A stretch of 64,000 nucleotides of DNA from Gulosibacter chungangensis. GTDB taxonomy: Bacteria > Actinomycetota > Actinomycetes > Actinomycetales > Microbacteriaceae. Shown one piece after another: positions 26,560-34,604 of this stretch (position 1 is the stretch's first letter; each line of letters begins with the position of its first letter). The stretch is taken from NCBI RefSeq assembly GCF_008831155.1, contig NZ_WBKB01000005.1, forward strand, positions 1 through 64,000. Direction: 5' to 3'. Below the pieces are notes generated by a model, which saw nothing but the letters and a program-made list of their open reading frames with translations, did no database searches and was not told the origin of the DNA. The translations under genes were made by a program, and so were the position numbers.

Positions 26560-27396
26560 ATGAGTAACGCAATTCCCTTTGACGTCTCCTGCAACTTCGT
26601 GCCGCGCGCACACCGCCCGGAGAAGCCGCGCACTTTCGGCCTCACCGAAATCCGTGCCCCCTACTACGCCACCTTCGGCACTCGCCACCTGCAGGACGTC
26701 TTCGACGTCGCCGCTCCCTGGGTTGACGGCATTAAGTGGGCCGGTGGCTCCTTCTCACTCGTCCCACCCGAGCAGGTCAAGGCCATGAGCGAGATCGCTC
26801 ACGCAAACGACGCCTATGTCTCCTCGGGCGGCTGGATCGAAACCGTGCTCCGCTACGGTCCGGATGCCGTTGACCACTACCTCAAAGAGGCCAAGGAACT
26901 CGGCTTCGACGTGATCGAAATCTCCACCGGCTTCATTATGCTGCCGACCTCGGGCCTACAGCGACTGGTCGAGCGCGTCGTGAAGGCTGGCCTCAAGGCC
27001 AAGCCGGAGCTGGGCATCCAGATCGGTTCGGGTGGCGACTCGGGTGAGGCCGAACTCGCCGCCGAGACCAAGAAGGACGTTGGCGATCTCATCGACCGCG
27101 GCAAGGCGGCACTCGATGCCGGCGCCTCGATCATCATGATCGAATCCGAAGGCATCACCGAGAACGTGACCGAGTGGAACACCGGCGCCGCCGCATCCAT
27201 CATCAACGGGCTGGGCCTCGAGAACGTCATGTTCGAAGCTGCCGACGGGCCGGTCTTCGAGTGGTACATCAAGAACTACGGCAACGAGGTCAACCTCTTC
27301 GTCGACCACTCGCAAATCCTGCAGCTCGAAGGCTTGCGCCAGAACATCTGGGGCAACAAGTCGACGTGGGGCCGCGTCATCAACCCGGCGTGGTAG
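26560..27396 (+). CDS. ComA-like (phosphosulfolactate synthase family) protein
   Basis: The 278-residue protein matches the ComA/PF02679 TIM-barrel family: a DGIKWAGGSFSLVP strand, VSSGGWIE, GFDVIEISTGFI, and IIMIESEGI with a late NLFVDHSQI. Archaeal ComA adds sulfite to phosphoenolpyruvate in coenzyme M synthesis; bacterial and plant (HSA32) homologues have no settled function. It is intact, has a good AAGGAAA site, and is 26 bases after the broken MmgE/PrpD gene and 11 bases before a YrdC-like gene. The product in this operon is unknown; PEP-dependent C-S or C-C chemistry is an inference from the family. Confidence 0.8.
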   Translation: MSNAIPFDVSCNFVPRAHRPEKPRTFGLTEIRAPYYATFGTRHLQDVFDVAAPWVDGIKWAGGSFSLVPPEQVKAMSEIAHANDAYVSSGGWIETVLRYGPDAVDHYLKEAKELGFDVIEISTGFIMLPTSGLQRLVERVVKAGLKAKPELGIQIGSGGDSGEAELAAETKKDVGDLIDRGKAALDAGASIIMIESEGITENVTEWNTGAAASIINGLGLENVMFEAADGPVFEWYIKNYGNEVNLFVDHSQILQLEGLRQNIWGNKSTWGRVINPAW

Positions 27397-27407
27397 AGGG
27401 CAGTTCA

Positions 27408-28208
27408 TTGACCATCACAGAAGTGACCAACATCAGCTGGAACGGCGGGCTGCAGTATCAAGCACTCGATATTCTGCGCCAGGAAGGTGGGGTCGTCGTC
27501 AGCCCGACCAAGGTTGGCTACATCATCGTCACCACCGACGAGCAGGGGCTGCAGCGAAAATTTGAGCTGAAGAACCGCCCGCTGCGCAAGCCCGGCGTCG
27601 TCCTGTGTGGATCCCTCGAGCAGCTCTTTGAGCTCGCCGAGGTGAACGACGAGATTCGCGAGTTCTACGAGACGCACTGGCGACAGGATGTGCTGATGGG
27701 ATGCATCCTGCCCTGGAAATCGAGCGGGCTGGACTTCATCCCCGAAGGTGCTGAGCCCTATGTTCGGGATGCTCGCGGCACCAGCTGCTTCGTCGTCCGC
27801 TTCGGCACTCCGGCCGAGAAACTCGCGTCTGAGCTCTGGGAAAAGGATCGCTCGCTGCTGTTCGCCAGCTCGGCGAACCCTTCCGGTAAGGGCAACCGCG
27901 GTGTCGTCTCGGGCATCGGCGAACGCATCGCCGGGGGTGTCGACCTTGTCGTTGAGGGGGACGAGTATGTCCGCTCGATTCAACCGGACACGGCCGGTCG
28001 ATACGAGCAAGGCGTGATGGTCTCGTTCGTGGATGCTGAGGGTCGACTCGTGCCTGAACAGCGCGGCGAGGCGCGTCGCGGTGAAGTGGTGGATGCGGGG
28101 GAGGAGTTGCCGACGCTGATTCGTGCTGGCCTCTCGCTGCCGCAGATCCTGCTCAACCTCGCTGAACAGTTCCCCCGCTGGAACTACCGCCACGGTCAGT
28201 ACTACTAG
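27408..28208 (+). CDS. YrdC/Sua5-like domain protein
   Basis: The 266-residue protein shows the YrdC fold signature: a lysine-rich element FELKNRPLRKP and the SSANPSGKGNRG nucleotide-binding loop, preceded by VVVSPTKVGYIIVTT. Canonical Sua5/TsaC makes threonylcarbamoyl-adenylate for tRNA t6A. This paralogue is in a metabolic operon and has an unusual C-terminal part, so a carbamoyl- or acyl-adenylate reaction on another substrate is more likely than the tRNA role. The TTG start at 27408 has GAGGGCAG before it. The operon probably ends at the large hairpin 140 bases downstream. Confidence 0.75.
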   Translation: MTITEVTNISWNGGLQYQALDILRQEGGVVVSPTKVGYIIVTTDEQGLQRKFELKNRPLRKPGVVLCGSLEQLFELAEVNDEIREFYETHWRQDVLMGCILPWKSSGLDFIPEGAEPYVRDARGTSCFVVRFGTPAEKLASELWEKDRSLLFASSANPSGKGNRGVVSGIGERIAGGVDLVVEGDEYVRSIQPDTAGRYEQGVMVSFVDAEGRLVPEQRGEARRGEVVDAGEELPTLIRAGLSLPQILLNLAEQFPRWNYRHGQYY

Positions 28209-28270
28209 CTACTGCCAAACGAAAGCTCCTTTCGGTGCGGGTCGTCGCATACCGGCTTGCGCCGGAGGGC

Positions 28271-28337
28271 GGTCCCCGAGTAGCGCGTAGCGCGTATCGA
28301 AGGGTGGTCCCTGAGTGCGCTTCGCGCGTATCGAAGG
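28271..28337. repeat. Dispersed repeat, two tandem units
   Basis: Two units of about 33 bases share GGTCCCYGAGT and GCGCGTATCGAAGG (28271-28303 and 28306-28337). The same core occurs at 63514-63583 near the other end of the window. It is an intergenic repeat family, not coding as far as I can see. Confidence 0.7.
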
Positions 28338-28349
28338 GGGCGACACCCG

Positions 28350-28417
28350 GTCGCGCAGGTGCGGAAGGGTGCTCGTGCGCTCGCTCACGCACGGGTGCCT
28401 TTCTGCACCTGCGCGAC
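28350..28417 (+). terminator. Long hairpin with T-run after the YrdC-like gene
   Basis: A 13-bp perfect outer stem (GTCGCGCAGGTGC with its complement) encloses an inner imperfect stem with GTGC/GCAC pairs and is followed directly by TTTTCTT. It probably ends the ComA-YrdC operon. The following 200 bases up to the Lrp gene show no gene. Confidence 0.7.
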
Positions 28418-28620
28418 TTTTCTTGAGCTGAGGGGTTGCGTACAAGTAGACGAGACCTTGTTCTGGCTTGCGAAATAGTTTTCGGACGGGAGAAGCTCGG
28501 TATGGATTAGCGACGAAGCTGGCAAGCTCCTTCAATCTCGCGATGCACAACTTGCCGCGACGGGATCGACATCAGTCTCGCTTGGAGACCCTGCCAAACG
28601 GTTAGCCATAGCCTTGTCAC

Positions 28621-28647
28621 GCGTCACACGCGTCACACGCGTCACAC
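28621..28647. repeat. 9-bp tandem repeat spanning the stop codon of the Lrp-like gene
   Basis: Three exact copies of GCGTCACAC, with partial copies on both sides. On the minus strand each unit contains TGA in the reading frame of the regulator gene, so its stop codon is repeated. Confidence 0.85.
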
Positions 28648-29559
28648 GCGTCGCGAATAGTCCTCTTTGTGGGTGTGGATGTGCGTCCAGGTCTCGAACT
28701 TGTCGATGCTTGGCAACGAAAGGATCGACTCAATTCGCTCGTGGATGGTCTGGAAATCCTTGCTGACGAGTGTGCCAATCACGTCAAACCGACCGACGCA
28801 TTCCGCGACAAATTCCACGTCGGAATGTTCTTTCAAGTGGCCAATAAGGGGCTCGAGACTATCGGAGGAATTAATGCCGAAGCCGACCGAGACCTGGCGC
28901 CCAGTCACGCCTCGGCTCTCGACTACCCCGAACTGAATTACCTGCGCCTCCTCGAGGCGCTGGATTCGGGAGCGCACGGTAGTCGCGGTGAGTGACACAC
29001 GGGGCGAAATCGACGTATAAGAAGCGCGACCGTCACGCTGCAAAATTTCCATAATTTCCCGGTCAGCATCATCAATGCGCACCTCGCTGACGTCTCTCGA
29101 GGAGTGATACCCCTTCCGCACGTTCGAGTAGATGAGGGTGTCAATGCGGGCAACGTTTGAATGCAGTCGTATTTCTGATAGCAGTGAATGAAGGTCGGCA
29201 TGCGTGCCTGTGCGAAGTTCTGCCACGACTGAATGGCTTCCGGTGATCGACGTGACGAGCACGGATTCATGGAGCGACGCGATGAATTCGGCGATGGGAG
29301 TCACCGGGCCACGCGGTTCGATTGACACATGCGCGATGACGTGGATCCCGAGGAAGCTCGGATTCACCGCTGCAACGATGCGGATCGTGTCGCTCGACAA
29401 GAGGGAATCCACGGTCTGAGCGACGACTGCACGAGGTGCCTGGAGATTCTGAGCGATCGCAGTCACGCTCATTCTCGGATCGTCTCGAAGCGCCGAAATT
29501 ACCTGGTGAGTCAGCTCGTGGCGCGGTCTTGTCGAGGTATTCTCAGGAATTTTCTCCAT
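28642..29559 (-). CDS. Double-length Lrp/AsnC-family regulator
   Basis: The 305-residue protein contains two Lrp modules in tandem. Module one (about 1-150) has a helix-turn-helix MSVTAIAQNLQAPRAVVAQT and an ACT-like RAM domain. Module two (about 155-305) has DREIMEILQRDGR and the helix-turn-helix YTSISPRVSLTATTVRSRI, followed by a second RAM domain. Such two-module Lrp proteins are known in actinobacteria. It is divergent from the catabolic operon at 29806 and most likely senses an amino acid or related ligand to control it. The stop lies in a 9-bp tandem repeat. Confidence 0.85.
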   Translation of the reverse strand: MEKIPENTSTRPRHELTHQVISALRDDPRMSVTAIAQNLQAPRAVVAQTVDSLLSSDTIRIVAAVNPSFLGIHVIAHVSIEPRGPVTPIAEFIASLHESVLVTSITGSHSVVAELRTGTHADLHSLLSEIRLHSNVARIDTLIYSNVRKGYHSSRDVSEVRIDDADREIMEILQRDGRASYTSISPRVSLTATTVRSRIQRLEEAQVIQFGVVESRGVTGRQVSVGFGINSSDSLEPLIGHLKEHSDVEFVAECVGRFDVIGTLVSKDFQTIHERIESILSLPSIDKFETWTHIHTHKEDYSRRV

Positions 29560-29594
29560 GCGAAGAACCTATTGGGGTGCCAATCAAATATCAA

Positions 29595-29626
29595 GAAATT
29601 ACGGTAGCTGAGTGTAGGTAAATTTC
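29595..29626. promoter_or_regulatory. Candidate Lrp-type site in the divergent promoter region
   Basis: GAAATTAC and GTAAATTTC form an imperfect AT-rich dyad between the Lrp-like gene and the MHS operon. The 246-base interval is clearly AT-rich compared with the flanks, as expected for a divergent control region. I could not fix a convincing -35/-10 pair. Confidence 0.35.
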
Positions 29627-29805
29627 GAAAAGGTGTCTGAGTCTAAGAAAAACACAAATATGCAGCGTTTGAGGCAAATGTATTGCTCTTGAATCAGGCG
29701 AAGATTCGGCCTACGCTCTGGGCAATTGCTCGACTCAGGTACCGCAATGACGCTTCTGTCCGCGCCACACGTGTCGCAGCTACCAGTCACGATCAAAGGT
29801 GTTCC

Positions 29806-31182
29806 ATGACGACCCATTTGCCTCCCGCCCAAGAATTCAGTCACAAGCGTGCGCTGCGTGCTGGATTTGCTTCGTTCGTCGGTACGGCGATCGAGTTCTA
29901 CGACTTCTATGTGTATGCGACGGCTGCTGCTCTCGTATTCCCGGCGCTGTTCTTTCCTGAAGGTGATCCATTCCTCGCGGTGCTCTCTTCCTTCGGGATT
30001 TACGCGGTTGGATTCTTCGCGCGGCCGTTCGGCGCCATCGTGTTCGGTCACATCGGTGACCGGCTCGGTCGTCGTCTTTCGCTGATGCTCACGTTGGTGC
30101 TGATGGGGGTTGGCACCGCACTCGTCGGTGTTCTCCCGACATACGCACTCGTTGGTATCTGGGCACCGATCCTGCTCGTGATCCTCCGCATCGCGCAGGG
30201 CCTCGCGATTGGTGGTGAGTGGGGCGGTGCTGTCCTCATGTCCGTCGAAAACGCGCCCGACAAGTACAAAGGCTTCTACGGGTCTTTCCCGCAGCTCGGT
30301 AACCCGATGGGAGCGCTCCTCGCCGCCGGAATTTTCTCGCTCCTGACAATTGGTGGCGACGACTTTCTCATGAATGGTGGCTGGCGCATCCCGTTCTTGC
30401 TCTCCATCGTCCTCATCGGCGTTGGGTTCTGGGTTCGATATGCGGTCGAGGAGACTCCGGTCTTCCAGGAGGAAGCGAAGCGGTGGAAGGAAGAAGGTGT
30501 CAAGCCCGAGCTTCCGCTCAAAATCGCCATCAAGAACAACTGGCGCCAAATGCTCCTCGCAATGGGCCTCATCCCAATCTCAACGGGTGGGTATTACATC
30601 GTCACCACCTTCGCGACCTCGTACGCGACCGATCCCGGCATTAGCGATATCAACATGCCGGAAAACACGTTCCTTAACGTGCTCTCGATTGCAGCGCTGT
30701 GCGAGCTAATCTCGACGCTCTTTATCGGTGCGTTGTCTGACCGGATCGGTCGAAAGCGCACCTTCGCGATCGCACTCGTCGGTACATCCTTGCTGGCGAT
30801 TCCGATGTTCCTCTCGCTCGAAGGCGATCAACTCTGGCTTGTGTTCCTGCTGTTCGCAGCCGTTCGAGTCGTGATGAACGGCACCTGGGCACCGATGGCT
30901 TCGGTCCTGTCGCAGATGTTTGCGCCCGACTCGCGACAGACAAGCCTCTCGTTCTCCTACAGCCTGGGCAACGCGATTTGGGCGGGGCTTTCGCCGCTCG
31001 TCGCCACGGCGCTGTACGGCCTCACCGGTTCAATCTGGTCGGTTATCGGGATGCTCGCAGCGATGGCAGCGCTGAGCCTGGTCTGCCTCGCATTCGCGCC
31101 ACAGCGGAAGGACTACATCTTCGATCCGAAGACCGTCGCGGTGCCCACACCAGACGAGCAGACCCCCGACGTACAGAAATAG
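29806..31182 (+). CDS. MHS-family (ProP/ShiA-like) proton symporter
   Basis: The 458-residue protein has 12 predicted membrane helices and the metabolite:H+ symporter signatures: GTAIEFYDFYVYATAAALVF (20 residues, helix 1), GHIGDRLGRR between helices 2 and 3, and RIAQGLAIGGEWGGAVLM (helix 4 region). Members import organic acids, betaines or dicarboxylates. AAAGG precedes the ATG at 29806. As first gene of the operon it probably brings in the substrate that the following hydrolases and decarboxylase break down. Confidence 0.88.
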   Translation: MTTHLPPAQEFSHKRALRAGFASFVGTAIEFYDFYVYATAAALVFPALFFPEGDPFLAVLSSFGIYAVGFFARPFGAIVFGHIGDRLGRRLSLMLTLVLMGVGTALVGVLPTYALVGIWAPILLVILRIAQGLAIGGEWGGAVLMSVENAPDKYKGFYGSFPQLGNPMGALLAAGIFSLLTIGGDDFLMNGGWRIPFLLSIVLIGVGFWVRYAVEETPVFQEEAKRWKEEGVKPELPLKIAIKNNWRQMLLAMGLIPISTGGYYIVTTFATSYATDPGISDINMPENTFLNVLSIAALCELISTLFIGALSDRIGRKRTFAIALVGTSLLAIPMFLSLEGDQLWLVFLLFAAVRVVMNGTWAPMASVLSQMFAPDSRQTSLSFSYSLGNAIWAGLSPLVATALYGLTGSIWSVIGMLAAMAALSLVCLAFAPQRKDYIFDPKTVAVPTPDEQTPDVQK

Positions 31183-31192
31183 GAAAAACGAC

Positions 31193-32863
31193 ATGCGTAA
31201 ACTCCACACCTTTGACTCGGTTCCGGACTCGTACCGTCCCCGCATCCTGCGTGCCCGTCGCATTCGCACGATGGATGCGCAGACTCCTGAAACCGAAGCG
31301 ATTCTTATCGCGGGTGGCCGAATCGTGGCAACCGGGACCGTCGACGCGCTCGGCAGCGCCGCATCCTCTCTGGGCCTCACTAAGCCAGAAGTTGAAGACC
31401 TCGGGGACGCAACCATTCTCCCTGGATTCGTCGACCCACACACGCATCCCCTCATGCACGGACAAATGATGATGTGGGTTGATTGTGGCCCATCCAAGGC
31501 ACGGAGCATCCCAGAGATTGTCGCGCTGCTGAAAGCCCGTGCCGCAGCGACCCCGGGTAATACACCGGTGCGGGGATACGGGTATGAGCAGTCGAATCTC
31601 GTGGAGCGTCGCCACCCGACTCGACAAGAACTTGATGAGGTCGCAACCGACCGCGAGGTTTATCTCATGAACGGGTCCGGACACGGTGGAGTCGTTAACT
31701 CGTACACGTTCGCGAAGTATGGCGTTACGCGTGATACCCCGAACCCTCCTGGCGGCACGTACTTCCGTGATGATCACGGTGAACTCACGGGTGAGCTATC
31801 AGACGCGGCCTGCAACATTCTGACTGGCATCGATGGGGTCAAGATCGGTAATCACGGGCCGAACTTGCATCTTGGCGACAGCGTCGCTGATCACATCCAT
31901 CAGCTCGAACTCGCACAGGCTTCGTTCGTCGCCGGGGGAGTGACCACGGTCGGTGACTGCCAGGTCACCCGCCGCGAGTTTGATATGTACCTGCGCCTCG
32001 CAGAGGCGGGTGGGCTTGGCATTCGCTACTCAATGTATTTCCTCTCGCACCTGCTCGATGAAGGTCTCGAGATCGGGATGCGTGGGGCGTTCGGCAACGC
32101 TTTCCTCAGTTTTGCAGGGTTCAAGTTCTATGCCGACGGCACACTCGGCGGCTGGACTGCTTACTTCCCAGACGGCTATAACGGCGACCCCTGCCGCACC
32201 GGCATGCTTTACCACGAGCCTGCCGAGTACCGGGAGCTTATTCGCCGTGCTCATGCCGTCGGGTTGCAAACAGCGACGCACGCGCAGTCACCGACCGCCA
32301 TCGACATGGTGCTAGACGCCGTAGCGGCTGCTCAAGCTGAAACCCCGACCAGGGACAACCGTCACCGCATCGAGCATTGCGGGCTGCCGACCCTGGAACA
32401 GATCGTGCGGATGCGTGATCTGGGTGTAATGCCGGTCAACCAAACCCAGCACTATTACCAGTGGGGCGAAGGGGTCGTACGTGCGCTCGGCGACGTGGGT
32501 GAACGATTCAATCCACTCGGTGAGTTTGCCGCGGCGGATGTTCCGGTCACGCTGTCGTCGGATGCTCCGGTTGCTGACCCGAGGCCGATGCAAGCGATTG
32601 AGACCGCGGTGACGCGTCGTACGAGCCAGGGAAACGTGTTCGGCGCCGAAAACCTGCGCATCTCGCTGCAAGAAGCACTTCTCGCGCACACGCTCGGTGG
32701 TGCGATGGCACTAGGGCGCGAGGACGAGATCGGCTCAATCACGCCCGGAAAGCGAGCGGACTTTGCGGTGCTCGACGCCGACCCCTTCGACATTGCCGAA
32801 ACTGAACTCGGCGATATGCGGGTGCGCGAAACATGGGTGGATGGCCGACGGGTCAATGCGTAA
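31193..32863 (+). CDS. Amidohydrolase (YtcJ-like, COG1574)
   Basis: The 556-residue protein has the amidohydrolase superfamily layout: a composite beta-sandwich at both ends (ILIAGGRIVATG; ITPGKRADFAVLDADPF), the metal site HTH in VDPHTHPLMHG, a later histidine in ATHAQSPTAID, RIEHCGLP, and an aspartate in LSSDAPVADP. YtcJ-type enzymes hydrolyse N-substituted amides or formamides with one or two metals. It is 10 bases after the symporter and has an AGGAAAAA site. The exact substrate is unknown; an N-acyl or N-formyl guanidino compound would suit the operon. Confidence 0.83.
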   Translation: MRKLHTFDSVPDSYRPRILRARRIRTMDAQTPETEAILIAGGRIVATGTVDALGSAASSLGLTKPEVEDLGDATILPGFVDPHTHPLMHGQMMMWVDCGPSKARSIPEIVALLKARAAATPGNTPVRGYGYEQSNLVERRHPTRQELDEVATDREVYLMNGSGHGGVVNSYTFAKYGVTRDTPNPPGGTYFRDDHGELTGELSDAACNILTGIDGVKIGNHGPNLHLGDSVADHIHQLELAQASFVAGGVTTVGDCQVTRREFDMYLRLAEAGGLGIRYSMYFLSHLLDEGLEIGMRGAFGNAFLSFAGFKFYADGTLGGWTAYFPDGYNGDPCRTGMLYHEPAEYRELIRRAHAVGLQTATHAQSPTAIDMVLDAVAAAQAETPTRDNRHRIEHCGLPTLEQIVRMRDLGVMPVNQTQHYYQWGEGVVRALGDVGERFNPLGEFAAADVPVTLSSDAPVADPRPMQAIETAVTRRTSQGNVFGAENLRISLQEALLAHTLGGAMALGREDEIGSITPGKRADFAVLDADPFDIAETELGDMRVRETWVDGRRVNA

Positions 32864-32890
32864 GCGCATAAGAACGAATTGGAGAATTTC

Positions 32891-34534
32891 ATGACTGAGA
32901 CAGTGAACCTGCCGGACGGTGTCGTGACCGATAACGTCGGCCTCGCGGTGCTCACCACGCTGAAGAACTACGGAATCGACACCATCTTTGGGATTCCGGG
33001 GACGCACAATCTTGAGTTCTATCGACACCTCGAACCGCTCGGCATCCGTGCGGTCACTGCCCGCCATGAACAGGGTGCCGGGTACGCCGCGGACGGCTGG
33101 TCGCACCAAAGCGGCAAACCTGGCGTCGTAATCACTACCTCCGGCCCGGGGCTGCTCAACGCGCTGTCCTCGGCCGCAACGGCGTTCTGTGAATCCAGAC
33201 CGATGATCGTGCTCGCGCCAGGCGTTCCGCTTGGTTCGGAGTTCGCTGACGTGGGACTGCTGCACGAAACGAAGGACACGCTCGGTGCTGCGGCCGCAGT
33301 CGTTGAGTGGGCTCGAAGGGTGTCGACTCCCGAGGAGGCTATTGCTGCGGTACATGACGCATTCGAGTTGTTCGCGACGGGACGCCCGCGTCCCGTGTAT
33401 ATCGAGATTCCACTCAACGTTCTTGAAGGACCGGGTCCTGTCGGCGAAGGGCTGCTTGCGGCACGCGAGTTTTCGGCGCCAACTGCTGCCGGACGCGAAT
33501 CGATCCAGGCTGCAGTGAATGTGCTTGCCGAGGCAAAATCGCCGGTAATTCTTGCTGGTGGTGGATCAATTCCTGCTGGCGACCACCTGCGTGAACTTGC
33601 CGAATTCCTTGACGCACCGGTCATCACCACGCTGAACGGCAAAGGCGCTATTCCCGAGTCGCATCCGCTGGCTCTCGGCTCAGCGTTGCGGTTCCAATCC
33701 GCTCACGAGGTAGTGAACAATGCGGATGTTGTGCTCGCGATCGGAACCAAAATCGCTGAGGTCGAGATGTGGTGGGGCCAACTCGAACCAAAGGGCAAGC
33801 TCATCCGCGTTGACCTACTCGAAAGCCAAATCAACAAAAACCTCGAAGCAGATCTTGGCATCGTGGGGTCCTCGGCCTCGGTCGTTCCTGCACTCGTTCA
33901 ATCACTCACAGAGACTGGGGCGGACGAGCAGCGTAACACTCCTGGCGAAGAGCGAGTGAAGAAGGCTCTGGCGGAATTCGCAACCGAAGGAGAGACGTTC
34001 GCACCAGACCTTACTGCCGTCGCGAAAGCGGTGGCCGCTGGTGTACCCGACAACGTCGTGATCTCAGGTGACTCCTCACAAATCTGCTATTTCGGAACTT
34101 CGACGAACATCCCGGTCGAGTCCGCGAAATCGTTCCTCTATATGGCGACGTACGCGACTCTCGGTTATGGGCTGCCTGCCGCCATCGGTGCCAAGATTGC
34201 GAGCCCAGAGCGGCCCGTAGTTTCGGTGCTTGGCGATGGCGCGCTGATGTTTTCCGTGCAAGAGTTTGCGACCGCAGTCGAGCAGGGCGTCGATATCGTC
34301 GTCGTAGTCGTCGACAATGGCGGCTATCGCGAGATCGAGCAAAATGAAGCTGACCGCGGTATTCCACCTATTGGCGTGCGACTGACACAGCCGAACTGGC
34401 CTGCGCTCGCGGAAGCTTTCGGTGGGACCGGCCACGCACTGGCTGACGCCGCCGAACTTCCGACGCTCGTTGCTCGTGCCGTCGCCGACGGCGGCGTGCA
34501 ACTCATCCATGTGCCCCTGGCGCTATTTCAGTAG
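32891..34534 (+). CDS. TPP-dependent decarboxylase, 2-ketoarginine decarboxylase (AruI)-like
   Basis: The 547-residue enzyme has the three domains of the acetolactate synthase/decarboxylase family. The activating glutamate is in RHEQGAGYAADG (E60), and the TPP/Mg site is GDGALMFSVQEF followed by VDNGGYREI. The segment IFGIPGTHNLEFYRHL resembles 5-guanidino-2-oxopentanoate decarboxylase (AruI: FGIPGVHTVELYR-type). AruI converts 2-ketoarginine to 4-guanidinobutanal. A ureohydrolase two genes downstream supports that reading, but other 2-keto acids are possible. GGAG lies 8 bases before the ATG. Confidence 0.75.
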   Translation: MTETVNLPDGVVTDNVGLAVLTTLKNYGIDTIFGIPGTHNLEFYRHLEPLGIRAVTARHEQGAGYAADGWSHQSGKPGVVITTSGPGLLNALSSAATAFCESRPMIVLAPGVPLGSEFADVGLLHETKDTLGAAAAVVEWARRVSTPEEAIAAVHDAFELFATGRPRPVYIEIPLNVLEGPGPVGEGLLAAREFSAPTAAGRESIQAAVNVLAEAKSPVILAGGGSIPAGDHLRELAEFLDAPVITTLNGKGAIPESHPLALGSALRFQSAHEVVNNADVVLAIGTKIAEVEMWWGQLEPKGKLIRVDLLESQINKNLEADLGIVGSSASVVPALVQSLTETGADEQRNTPGEERVKKALAEFATEGETFAPDLTAVAKAVAAGVPDNVVISGDSSQICYFGTSTNIPVESAKSFLYMATYATLGYGLPAAIGAKIASPERPVVSVLGDGALMFSVQEFATAVEQGVDIVVVVVDNGGYREIEQNEADRGIPPIGVRLTQPNWPALAEAFGGTGHALADAAELPTLVARAVADGGVQLIHVPLALFQ

Positions 34535-34604
34535 CCAAACCGCTACCACAGCCGTCACACCGCGACGGAAAACTTCAATCACTCAATTAGAGAAAGGGAT
34601 GTCG

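Noticed and set aside
28621-28647. CRISPR array
   Set aside because: The 9-bp units are directly adjacent without spacers; no cas gene is in the window.
29599-30549. 316-codon minus-strand frame opposite the MHS symporter
   Set aside because: Very rich in Glu, Arg and Asp, as an antisense frame of membrane helices would be; no motif.
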